From positions 5,695,501 through 5,759,500 of the forward strand of contig CATNEN010000005.1 of NCBI GenBank assembly GCA_950097015.1: 64,000 nucleotides of DNA, written 5' to 3'. Within the stretch, counting starts at the first letter, position 1, and each line of letters starts with the position of its first letter. Below, piece by piece: positions 10,618 through 21,271 of the stretch. This DNA is from Macrostomum hystrix. Lineage: Eukaryota; Platyhelminthes; Macrostomidae. A program made the translations under genes and the position numbers. The notes under the pieces were generated by a model that saw nothing but the letters and a program-made list of their open reading frames with translations, was not told where the DNA came from and did no database searches.

Positions 10618-13600
10618 GAACTGACGATTCTTTTTTTTAATTTTACATAAGAATTTTTCAAAGAAGGTACGGCTTAGTTAAAATTATGACAGCACATTAT
10701 TTAATAGACGCATAATTCAGTATATGCACTAATAGCAGAGTCAATATCCAGAATCGAGGTGTCTTGCTAAAAAGCTTCTTAGACGATTTAAAATTGCCAT
10801 TTTGTTAGTTTAAGTGTGACATCATATTTAAATGTTTAGAATTGACAAAAACAAGATAAACAAAAAACCAGCTAATATAATATATATTTTTCTTATTTAC
10901 TATTTCTATTTTATGATGTTTTTTCATTTTTTCATGTCTTCTATTATATATAAAATATTGATCCAATTAGGTACGTTATTGGTTATAATTGCGTGATTCG
11001 AATAGTTTACTCCTGGCGTCGTTCACTCGAGCTCTGCATGTATCGAAGTGTAGAGATTTCTGTTATAAGTTTTTTTTTGTTGAATTTTATTGAATAATTT
11101 TTTCATTTCGAGCGTACAATGTATAAGTAGAGAGAAGGGCATATATGTTTCGTATGTTATTTGAAACTGTGCGCCTTTTGTTTAAACATTTTACATTACT
11201 TATTAAAATTTCTTGTAGCCCTTGTTCAGTTTTGTATAAAATGTTAAATTTGTTTATCCTTTGGTTAAATACACCCATTTAGCTATATATTCGGACTTTT
11301 CAAATAAAAAAATAAACGGCTATCAATAAAATGTTATCTCCGGAATGAGAGGAATTAATCATTTAACCGTTAAAACAGTACAATGTGCAAGTTTCTAGAT
11401 GGTCAAACTTAAAAGACTGTAACCACATTCAAAAGTCGTCCAGATGACGGAGTTGCTTTGATCATTATGTGAATTGGGAAGGTACCTTTAGCTATACTTC
11501 TGTTTTCTGAGTGTTTTAGCACGAGCTAGCCATATATGGAGGAACACAGGAAATTTAACATAAATTTCCGCTTTCGCCATGTCCTGCAAGTATTCCCCTA
11601 TGTTGAAACTTCTAGGTAGATATTAAAGTGGCAGCGAAAGCCGGTAGGCACGTCGTTCACACTATTTTTGGCAAAATGGTTCCAGCTTTTTGTTATGCAT
11701 AATTAAATATTAATGATTGCAATTACGAATAAGTAAACGCCATGTACAAACTTACGCAAAAGAGTGATTTCGCGCAACTATTTTTTAGTTCTTGTGAGGC
11801 TTTTATATTTTTTATACAAATGATGCATAAATAACATATAATTATATATTTCACACATAAATGTACTCCGTCAGAATCCAAAACAACAAATATTTTGGGC
11901 TTAATGATAGTCATTTGCTGGCATGAATGGTTGTCAGATTTTTTGAAGTAAAGGCTTTCCATTGAATATCTATAAGCATATGCTACATGCGAAATCCAAG
12001 GACTGCTATGAGTAGACTACTCCTGGCGGGCCTTGGCAGTAGCGTCTGACGTCTTGGCGCACTGTTTAGCAAAGACTTGACCGTAATTACCAGACTTCGA
12101 AAGAATAAAGCAAGCTAAAAGCTCAATTAAACAGATGGTAAATAAACTTTTCAGAATCGGAACCCTTTAGCAGGTCTTGCTTAACCTAAAATAATAATAA
12201 ATAACTTGAAGTACTTGCTATACTGCTTTATGCTTTTAAAAACTGAGTTATATTGCGTTTCTACGAAACTAGAACTCGAAATAAATTAGAATAAAGCCGA
12301 TGCAAATGTTTAGTATTGTTACTAACTATTAACTATTTAAATGTTTCAATACTTTAACACTAAAGTCACAAGTGTCGTGGGACCTATTCTTCCTAAAAGC
12401 CGGCTTCTCTTACCTTACTAAAGTACTAAATTAAATTGCCTTACTACCTTACTACCCTTAATGTTTTGATAATGACATTTTGTATGCTTTTGTCTAATTA
12501 CAGGTTTTATTCTCTCTGGTCACTGTTCATGCTCTATCTTCACTGTAATATCTAATTATTGCAAGTTTTATTCACCCCTGTGGGTTTATATTCCATAAAC
12601 AACAAATTAGGCCTAGCTTTTTATCTTATTTATTGTCATCTGTCATATTGTCATGTCACATGACTCATGTGTAGATTTTAGCAAGCTTACATTTTAAACA
12701 AGTATTGAAAATGAAGAGTTTTTACACATGAAATAGCCACAGTAATCAAACATTTTATACATAATAGTGTATTATTTACTTTTCTGATTATTTAGCTAAT
12801 TATGAATAGTGTTGTGTGTGATATGTTAAAAAGTATCACTTTAAAGTGATATTCTGATACCAATACTCATAGGCCTAATGTATCAGTGAGTTTTGTTGGT
12901 CTCATACCACAATGGAGGTATCACCCAATACTTTAATCCAATACTTAGTCCTATACAGTTTTCTTGATTTCTGTAGGCCTATCTGCCAAGGCTAAAATTT
13001 AAGAAAAGTTTTTAGTAAGTTCATTCTTAGACTCTAAAGGACTTAAGTACAACTTGGCTGACCAGAGAATAGGAATAAATATCCAAAATTGTTATAAATT
13101 GTAATTTCATTTTTATAAGTATTCACTATAAGTATTTGTATTTACAGTACAAATTTAAGTTGCCAGTACAAAAACTCATTATTAAAATTAAAGCAACTAT
13201 GTTTTAGTACAAGCTAAAATAAAAATTAAATTATAAAATAACTTGATATAGTAGTTTTAGTTGTAGTTTCTAACTAGTTTGTAAAAGTTGTGGACTTGTC
13301 ATCAGTTGTCGCTCATCATTATTGATAGGCCTAGTGGGTGTTCTGAATCAGAACAATAACTTAATGTAATGTTTAATTAATTAAAATTGAAATAAATGAG
13401 GTAGTTTATCGTTTTAGAATTTTATTATTATTGTTTTAAATTTTCCCATGTAAATAAATTTTGTCAATAAATTGTATTATAAAAATGTATTTTATTAGTA
13501 TAGTAAATGCTTTTATTCTTTTGTAATAAGTAGTCTTCTCGTTTAAAAAAGAAATTAATTGCAACATTTGTTTTAATTTTCTCTGCCACCCCCAACTTTT

Positions 13601-13815
13601 TGGTATATATAGCAGCAATTTTACGTCCTCGAAATATAACTTCTTCCTTCACCGTTGACTATAAAATTTATTCCAAAAGTAAAAGAAGCCATTATAACTT
13701 CGTGTTAATTATTTTAGGTTCTAGAACTGTATTAGTTCTGGTAAACGAGAAAGCATACGGTGATCATAGTGTTGAACTGTACTAGTTCTATACTATTATA
13801 GGTTAAATCAATGTA
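10618..13815. other. AT-rich intergenic DNA; possible poly(A) signals near 11303
   Basis: The VWDE-like gene ends at 10617. AATAAA hexamers at 11303, 11311 and 11325 are the first cluster downstream and could end its transcript. The rest is AT-rich with short low-complexity runs. I found no frame with coding-like composition, and the small minus-strand frames at 11087-11278, 11723-11962 and 13436-13652 look random. Confidence 0.5.
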
Positions 13816-14066
13816 TTGTTGATCTGAATAAAGACGTATTGTCTTTATTATTTAGGTTAAATCAACGTATTGTTGATCTGAATAAAGACGTATTGTCTTT
13901 ATTATTTAGGTTAAATCAACGTATTGTTGATCTAAATAAAGACGTATTGTCTTTATTATTTAGGTTGAATCAAGGTATTGTTGATCTAAATAAAGACGTA
14001 TTGTCTTTATTATTTAGGTTAAATCAACGTATTGTTGATCTAAATAAGACGTATTGTCTTCATTAG
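13816..14066. repeat. 54-bp tandem repeat made of two hairpins, about 4.6 copies
   Basis: Each unit holds two inverted repeats with nearly the same loop: ATCAA-CGTATTG-TTGAT and AATAAAGAC-GTATT-GTCTTTATT. Because 54 is a multiple of three, the array is open in frame and gives an 18-residue peptide repeat (SLLFRLNQRIVDLNKDV), which I take as an artefact. Just after it, TAAGGC-GTATT-GCCTTA at about 14098-14114 is another hairpin with the same loop. Confidence 0.85.
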
Positions 14067-14221
14067 TTAGGGTATAACAACTTACTGTTGATAAAATTAA
14101 GGCGTATTGCCTTACTGTTTAGGGTGTACTAGCAAGTTTTGCCCCCCTTCGGGGAGCAGAAATATTTTTAATTCATCTTGTATATACTTTTTAGCTGCTG
14201 TATTTTCAGCTTTTTTAAGCT

Positions 14222-15068
14222 ACAATGATCACCCAGTTGACAATGATCCCCCAGTTGACAATGATCCCCCAGTTGACAATGATTCCCCAGTTGACAATGA
14301 TTCCCCAGTTGACAATGATCCCCCACTTGATGATGATCCCCCACTTGATAATGATCACCCAGCTGACAATGATCCCCCAGTTGACAATGATCCCCCAGTT
14401 CACAATGATCCCCCAGATGATAATGAACCCCCAGTTGACAATGATCCGCCAGTTGATAATGATTACCCAGTTGACAATGATCCCCCAGTTGACAATGATC
14501 CCCCAGTTGACAATGATCCCCCAGTTGACAATGATCCCCCAGTTGACAATGATCCCCCAGTTGACAATGATCCCCCAGTTGACAATGATCCCCCAGTTGA
14601 CAATGATCCCCCAGTTGACAATGATCCCCCAGTTGACAATGATCCCCCAGTTGACAATGATCCCCCAGTTGACAATAATCCCGCAGTTGACAATGATCCC
14701 CCAGTTGACAAAGATCCTCCAGTTAACAATGATCCCCCAGTTGATGATGACTCCCCATTGATGATGATCCCCAGTTAACAATGTTCCTCCAGTTTACAAT
14801 GTTCCCCCAGTTGACAATGATCCCCCAGTTGATGATTATCACCCAGTTGACAATGAACCCCCAGTTGACAACGATCCACCAGTTGACAATGATCCCCCAG
14901 TTGACAATGATCCCCCAGTTGACAATGATCCCACAGTTGACAATGATCCCCCAGTTGACAAAGATCCCCCAGTTGATGATGATCCCCCAGTTGATGATGA
15001 TCACCCACTTGACAATGATCCCCAAGTTCACCATGATCCCCAATTTGATGATGACTCCCCAGTTGACG
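14222..15068. repeat. 18-bp minisatellite (CCCAGTTGACAATGATCC)
   Basis: About 47 units, with the most uniform stretch at 14470-14670 and more variants at both edges. The unit is a multiple of three, so three frames stay open (for example a VDNDPP peptide repeat). These frames are not genes: they lack sensible flanks and the neighbouring repeat is plainly non-coding. Confidence 0.95.
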
Positions 15069-15099
15069 TTGATTTTTCAAATGCTGGTTAAGTCAAGAT

Positions 15100-17860
15100 T
15101 CAAACTCAGATTTCGCCATGTTTTAAACCCTGGTGGGCTATGATTCAAACTCTCGTTTTGCCATGATTCAGACTCTGGTTGACTATGATTCAAACTCTGG
15201 TTTTGCCATGATTCAAGCTCTGGTTTAGCCATGATTCAAACGCTGGTTTAGCCATGATTCAAACTCTGGTTTAGCCATGGTTCAAACTCTAGTTTAGCCA
15301 TGGTTCAAACTCTTGTTTAGCCATGATTCAAACTCTGGTTTAGCCATGATTCAAACTCTGGTTTAGCCATGATTCAGACGCTTGTTTAGCTATGATTCAA
15401 ACTCTGGTGTAGCCATGATTTAGTCTCTGGTTTAGCCATGATTCAAACCCTGGTGTAGCCATGATTTAGTCTCTGGTTTAGCCATGATTCAAACTCTGGT
15501 TTAGCCATGATTGAAACTCTGGTTTAGCCATGATTGAAACTCTGGTTTAGCCATGATTCAAACCCTGGTGTAGCCATGATTTAGTCTCTGGTTTAGCCAT
15601 GATTCAAACCCTGGTGTAGCCATGATTTAGTCTCTGGTTTAGCCATGATTCAGACGCTTGTTTAGCCATGATTCAAACTCTGGTTTAGCCATGATTCAGA
15701 CGCTTGTTTAGCCATGATTAAAACTCTGGTTTAGCCATGATTCAAACCCTGGTGTAGCCATGATTTAGTCTCTGGTTTAGCCATGATTCAGACGCTTGTT
15801 TAGCCATGATTCAAACTCTGGTTTAGCCATGATTGAAACTCTGGTTTTGCCATGATTCAAACTCTGGTTTAGCCATGATTCAGACGCTTGTTTAGCCATG
15901 ATTCAAACTCTTGTTTAGCCATGATTAAAACTCTGGTTTTGCCATGATTCAAACTCTGGTTTAGCCATGATTTAAACTCTGGTTTAGCCATGTTTCAGAC
16001 GCTTGTTTAGCTATGATTCAAACTCTGGTGTAGCCATGATGTAGTCTCTGGATTAGCCATGATTCAAACCCTGGTGTAGCCATGATTTAGTCTCTGGTTT
16101 AGCCATGATTCAGACTCTGGTGTAGCCATGATTCAGACTCTGGTTTAGCCATGATTCAGACTCTGGTTTAGCCATGATTCAGACTCTGGTTCAGCCATGA
16201 TTCAGACTCTGGTTTAGCCATGATTCAAACTCTGGTTTAGCCATGATTCAGACACTTGTTTAGCCATAATTCAAACTCTGGTTTAGCCATGATTGAAACT
16301 CTGGTTTAGCCATGATAGAAACTCTGGTTTTGCCATGATTCAGACTCTGGTTTAGCTATGATTCAAACTCTGGTTTAGCTTTGAGCCATGATTCAGACTC
16401 TGGTGTAGCTATGAATCAGACTCTGGTTTAGCCATGATTCAAACTCTGGTTTAGCTATGATTCAAACTCTGGTTTTGCCATGATTCAGACGCTTTTTTAG
16501 CTATGATTTAATCTCTGGTTTAGCCATGATTCAGACTCTGGTGTAGCCATGATTCAGAGTCTGGTTTAGCTATGAGCCATGATTTAGACTCTGGTGTAGC
16601 AATGATTCAGACTCTGGTTTAGCCATGATTGAGACTCTGGTTTAGCCATGTTTCAGACGCTTGTTTAGCTATGATTCAAACTCTGGTGTAGCCATGATTT
16701 AGTCTCTGGATTAGCCATGATTCAAACCCTGGTGTAGCCATGATTTAGTCTCTGGTTTAGCCATGATTCAGACTCTGGTGTAGCCATGATTCAGACTCTG
16801 GTTTAGCCATGATTCAGACTCTGGTTTAGCCATGATTCAGACTCTGGTTCAGCCATGATTCAGACTCTGGTTTAGCCATGATTCAAACTCTGGTTTAGCC
16901 ATGATTCAGACACTTGTTTAGCCATAATTCAAACTCTGGTTTAGCCATGATTGAAACTCTGGTTTAGCCATGATAGAAACTCTGGTTTAGCCATGATTCA
17001 GACTCTGGTTTAGCCATGATCCAGACTCTGGTTTAGCCATGATTCAGACGCTGGTTTAGCCATGATTCAAACTCTGGTTTAGCTATGATTCAAACTCTGG
17101 TTTTGCCATGATTCAGACGCTTGTTTAGCTATGATTCAAACTCTGGTTTAGCTTTGAGCCATGATTCAGACTCTGGTGTAGCTATGAATCAGACTCTGGT
17201 TTAGCCATGATTCAAACTCTGGTTTAGCCATGATTCAGACTCTGGTGTAGCCATGATTCAGACTCTGGTTTAGCTATGAGCCATGATTCAGACTCTGGTG
17301 TAGCAATGATTCAGACTCTGGTTTAGCCATGATTCAGACTCTGGTTTAGCTATGATTCAAACTCTGGTTTAGCCATGATTCAGACTCTGGTTTAGCTATG
17401 ATTCAAACTCTGGTTTTGCCATGATTCAGACTCTGGTTTAGCCATGATTCAGACTCTGGTTTAGCCATGATTCAGACTCTGGTTTAGCCATGATTCAGAC
17501 TCTGGTTTAGCCATGATTCAGACTCTGGTTTAGCTATGATTCAAACTCTGGTTTTGCCATGATTCAGACTCTGGTTTAGCCATGATTCAGACGCTGGTTT
17601 AGCCATGATTCAGACTCTGGTTTAGCCATGATTCAGACTCTGGTTTAGCCATGATTCAGACTCTGGTTTAGCCATGATCCAGACTCTGGTTTAGCCATGA
17701 TTCAGACTCTGGTTTAGCCATGATTCAGACTCTGGTTTAGCCATGATTCAGACTCTGGTTTAGCCATGATTCAGACTCTGGTTTAGCCATGATTCAGACT
17801 CTGGTTTAGCCATGATTCAGACTCTGGTTTAGCCATGATTCAAACTCTGTTTTAGCCGAT
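15100..17860. repeat. 23-bp minisatellite, 2.8 kb, with higher-order structure
   Basis: About 120 units around the core GATTCAGACTCTGGTTTAGC. Variants (CAAACTCTGG, CAGACGCTTG, TTTAGTCTCTGG, a GTAGCC form and an inserted TTGAGCC) occur in ordered strings. One string of variants, beginning TGTTTCAGACGCTTG at 15991, is repeated from 16649, 658 bp away, for about 340 bp. The 3' part (17430-17850) is nearly uniform, which suggests recent expansion there. Confidence 0.95.
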
Positions 17861-17869
17861 GTGCTATGA

Positions 17870-20615
17870 TATATGATATTTTATTTACGAAATGAAAAAA
17901 ATAAATTAAAATAGTCTTCAATCACTACTGGCTGAAAATTAGTCTAAATGATTTGACGCAGTGCAGAATCGAACCCTAGCCTAGCCTAACCTTATTCCTA
18001 GTGCCTACACATCCGCTATTCCGACTGTTGGTTAGTGGGTGCAAAAATCAGCCTTATAAAATGAATTCTCAAAGTTCTGGCTTTGTACAATGAAGTGAGA
18101 AAATAGAGTACACTCAGTCTCGCGGTTGGTTGTGTACATTTATTTCCAATTTGTCTCCAGAGTGCAGGCTTCAAATTCAATCAGCTAGGGTTTGTTGCGC
18201 AATTTGACGATGCAATTCAAATTCAGTGGCAGTGAGTAAAATTCTCAATAGGCCAAGATGGTTTGACCTTTGAAAAATCATGTTTTTCGAATATTTAATT
18301 GCCTTAGCAATAAAGTAAGGCCTAATAAAAATACGTGTATAATTGTCCCCATATTTAGCATCTTTTGGTAAAGAAATGGTGAAAATCGGTTGAGCTGTTC
18401 GGGAGAAAATCAATTACAACCCACCAACCAACCAACCAAGCAAGCAAGCATTTCATTTTTAGTATAGTGGATGGAAGGATTATCCTGGACAAATAAGTAT
18501 AATAAGATCATACGTAGTGTTTGATCAGTCCTGATTGTGACTACCAGGCAACTTCAATCCACCGCGTAAAGCCCTGGAAGACTGGAAATAGAATTTTAGG
18601 GAGTGCCTTACCGCTCGGGCACATTCAGCTACCATAGTAACACGTCATTCACGTGATGCTAATAGACAAATATTAGAAACTAGGATAAATAAATACCGGA
18701 CACCCAAGACGGCTGCTACATAAAGATAAAGCTAATCTATTATGTAATTAACATATTTTTGTATTTTTTACTCAAATCCTTTGCAGGTTTTTTAGACAAA
18801 AATTTTAAGATGTATTAGTACTAGATTATGTGTATTGGATTATTGGACTTAAACAAATGTATTGCATGATACCAGGGTCCAATACTGAGAAAAAATTATC
18901 AAGGTCTGATACTCTGATACTCAAATGGTATTGTCAATACTATTGGAGTATCAGAGTATTAGACCTATGTCCAACATTGATTATAAAGCAATTGTGAGCA
19001 AACTTGAATACTTAATAGTTAATACAGTATAAAACTTTTATATTTAAAAACTTTTAGATTTATACTTTTAGAAAAAGCTTAAAAAGTTTAGAAATTTAAA
19101 TGTTTTTACAGCTTAAAAATTTTCAGCTACAATCTAAATATTTTTGTTATGGGTCTATTACATAGCTAAGTAAGTTGTGCCTAATTGTTATGTCATGCAA
19201 CTAGTCACAATAAGCCTTGAACACAAGCTTAATTAGAGTCTCACTTCTATGATTTCACATTGAATGATTTTTTAAATAACTAGCTGACGAGGCTACTAAA
19301 AAACTTATTTTCACAAGCACAAACTTTCAAGTACTTATAGGTAGCAAATGTGGTTTGTTTATACGTGTTAGTTTACTAAATAACTATGCATACAGTGATT
19401 AAAGTAAAACTTTGATGCAGTAAACTTTTGCTTATATTTCTTCCTTTTTAGGGTTTTGCAAATTGAAAGGCTCTTTTATCTAATTTGTCTGTCTGTTTTG
19501 GGACGCACAATTACCATCTCCAGTGCCATTATTGGATTAAGCCATTATTGTTGTTGAGTATAGCTGCCACACTAGAACTATTTTGGCACTATTGCACTAT
19601 TATCTTATAATGTCCATTCTGCACTAAATTAGTTTTCCAGTTATATACATCAACATTGTTTGCCATCCTTCAAGTCCAAGCCTTGGCACACACTTACTTT
19701 ATTTATTTTTTAAAAGGAATCCCTGAAAATATTTTAGGATTGTATACAAAGATCAAAAGGACTTGTCAGTTAGTTAGGAGCTTACCACTTGGCCTTACCC
19801 ATTTCCTTAACCATAGTCTGACAAGGTGTTGCTGATTGGGCCCTGTTCCAAAGTTCCAAGCCCTACCCCTCCAAAAGGGACAGTTTTTATTGACTCAGCA
19901 AACTCGACCCACTCACCCCAAGACTGCTTTTAATCCATTTTAAAATCAAAACATGTTATATGTTGGAAACTGAAAATGTTTGAAACTAAACAAGAAAATG
20001 ACTGAGTACAGAGTACTGAGTACAGATATAGAGTGCAGCGCTTGCAATCAAGTGCCAGCATAATGCTTCCAAAAGCAAAGCCAAGTCAATGAGGCACAAA
20101 ATGTGGCAATGCTTGGCTCCAAGAAAAATTCAGCACTGGCCTTCTAATCTCTCAGATCAGTGGTGTCAAAAAGACAAAATTGAAGGCAGGGCCTTTTGCA
20201 GGGCTGATGATAAATTAAGTTTATGCTGGGCTAAATCTTTGCTGCTGCACTAATACGAGTATAATAATACGTATTATTATACTTTCCCATGGTAACTATG
20301 TTGTTGAGTTTCTTATTCTAAAGGCGTTTATTTCCTGTCATGCGATTCCTCATTTCCATGACAGGTGGCTAAGCCGCTACACTTTAGCTGCTGTTACCTG
20401 GCCTGTCAGATTTTAATGCCCGGTACCTTCGGGATACTGCAGCAGCGTCAAAGGCAGGGTTATTATCTCACAAAGCTATTACATTGCTTTATGCGTGATA
20501 TAGATTGGCGAACGCTTAACATATTGAGTGCAAAGCTGAGCCTAGAGCTTGGAACTGATGGCTCGCGAATGCCTTGCCATTCAGTGAATCATAATTAGTC
20601 AGCACTGAATTTCAG
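17870..20615. other. Intergenic, no gene seen; small inverted repeats
   Basis: AT-rich DNA with an (AACC)n/(AAGC)n run near 18421-18450 and an inverted repeat near 18920-18962 (TCTGATACTCTGATACTC against GAGTATCAGAGTATTAGA). A similar ATACC/GATAC-rich patch lies at 12830-12960. The tract at 20280-20600 is the 5' flank of the UPF0390 gene; an ATG directly followed by GTAACT at 20289-20297 is one possible source of its start codon. Confidence 0.5.
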
Positions 20616-20891
20616 GCGCAAGGCAAAATCAAGGTCAAAGCTAAACTGCCCGCCCAAGAGGCTCGGCGGCGTCAAACTCCAACTGGTAAGAAGACTAGCG
20701 AACGCGAAAGCATGCGCAAAGGTCGCATCGAGAAGGCGCCAAAGCGCGCCGGTGCTATAGCTTCGCAGTCTCATTCGCGCAATGTTCAGCGAGCTTTTGA
20801 TCGCATGATGACAAAGAAGGTCGAAGAGGACTGCCGCGCCAAGGCTAAGAGCCAGACTGGATACGAATCGAAACTTGATAAGAACCAATGA
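20616..20891 (+). CDS. UPF0390 family (leydig cell tumour 10 kDa-like) small basic protein
   Basis: After the acceptor ATTTCAG (20609-20615) the frame reads AQGKIKVKAKLPAQEARRRQ and runs 91 codons to TGA at 20889-20891, ending YESKLDKNQ. The N-terminal (M)AQGK-x-KxKxKLP and the Lys/Arg-rich body with KRAGAIA and an acidic helix (KKVEEDCRAKAK) match the UPF0390 family (human C19orf53) in sequence and in length, about 92 residues with Met. Its role is poorly known; a nucleolar place is likely from its charge. The frame has no ATG at its start: the Met must come from an upstream exon or from a spliced leader ending in AUG. AATAAA at 20972-20977 follows. The opposite-strand 115-codon frame is a shadow. 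Confidence 0.75.
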   Translation, partial: AQGKIKVKAKLPAQEARRRQTPTGKKTSERESMRKGRIEKAPKRAGAIASQSHSRNVQRAFDRMMTKKVEEDCRAKAKSQTGYESKLDKNQ

Positions 20892-20971
20892 AAGTTCGTC
20901 AATTTTCGTCGTTATGGCGCTTCTTATTGTCAGTTTAAACAAGTCTGGAGGAAACTGTAAATTGGTGTCTA

Positions 20972-20977
20972 AATAAA
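20972..20977 (+). terminator. Poly(A) signal of the UPF0390 gene
   Basis: AATAAA lies 81 bp after the stop codon. The next gene's start codon is only about 300 bp further on. Confidence 0.6.
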
Positions 20978-21109
20978 ATGTTACAGGATCAGAAATTAGT
21001 TTTTTCGGTGTTCTTTTCTGTTTGATTTGGCAGCTAAGAGCGTAGTTAGAAATTAAGTGCGTTATTTACTATTTACGCTATTAAAGTCCGTCCGAAGCTT
21101 GAGGCCACA

Positions 21110-21170
21110 TTTAATTTGAGGCGCAGCCGCGGAGAGAAGGTTTTAAGGGGCTTGTCGCTATATGCAAGTC
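21110..21170 (+). mobile_element. SINE family B fragment
   Basis: GAGGCGCAGCCGCGGAGAGA and the following GCTTGTCG match the body of the SINE B copies at 41692, 52638 and 54698. The tRNA-like head is absent. It lies in the flank between the UPF0390 and PARP genes. Confidence 0.5.
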
Positions 21171-21271
21171 ATAAGTCTGCGTCGAAAATTCCATGTAAAT
21201 CTACCAAACCCACCTGAGACGCAACTATTTTTCAAAGAGTGATTTAAAAAACATTGGCAAAGTTGCAGACA

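Noticed and set aside
14107-15143. Frames encoding VDNDPP and related repeats, on both strands
   Set aside because: The 18-bp unit keeps six frames open by its nature. The sequence drifts into clearly non-coding variants at both ends.
20365-20598. 77-codon frame upstream of the UPF0390 gene
   Set aside because: No domain, no coding-like third-position bias, and it ends just before the UPF0390 acceptor; more likely flank or leader intron.
20595-20942. 115-codon minus-strand gene
   Set aside because: It overlaps the UPF0390 frame on the opposite strand, which has family similarity, an acceptor and a poly(A) signal. The minus frame has none of these.
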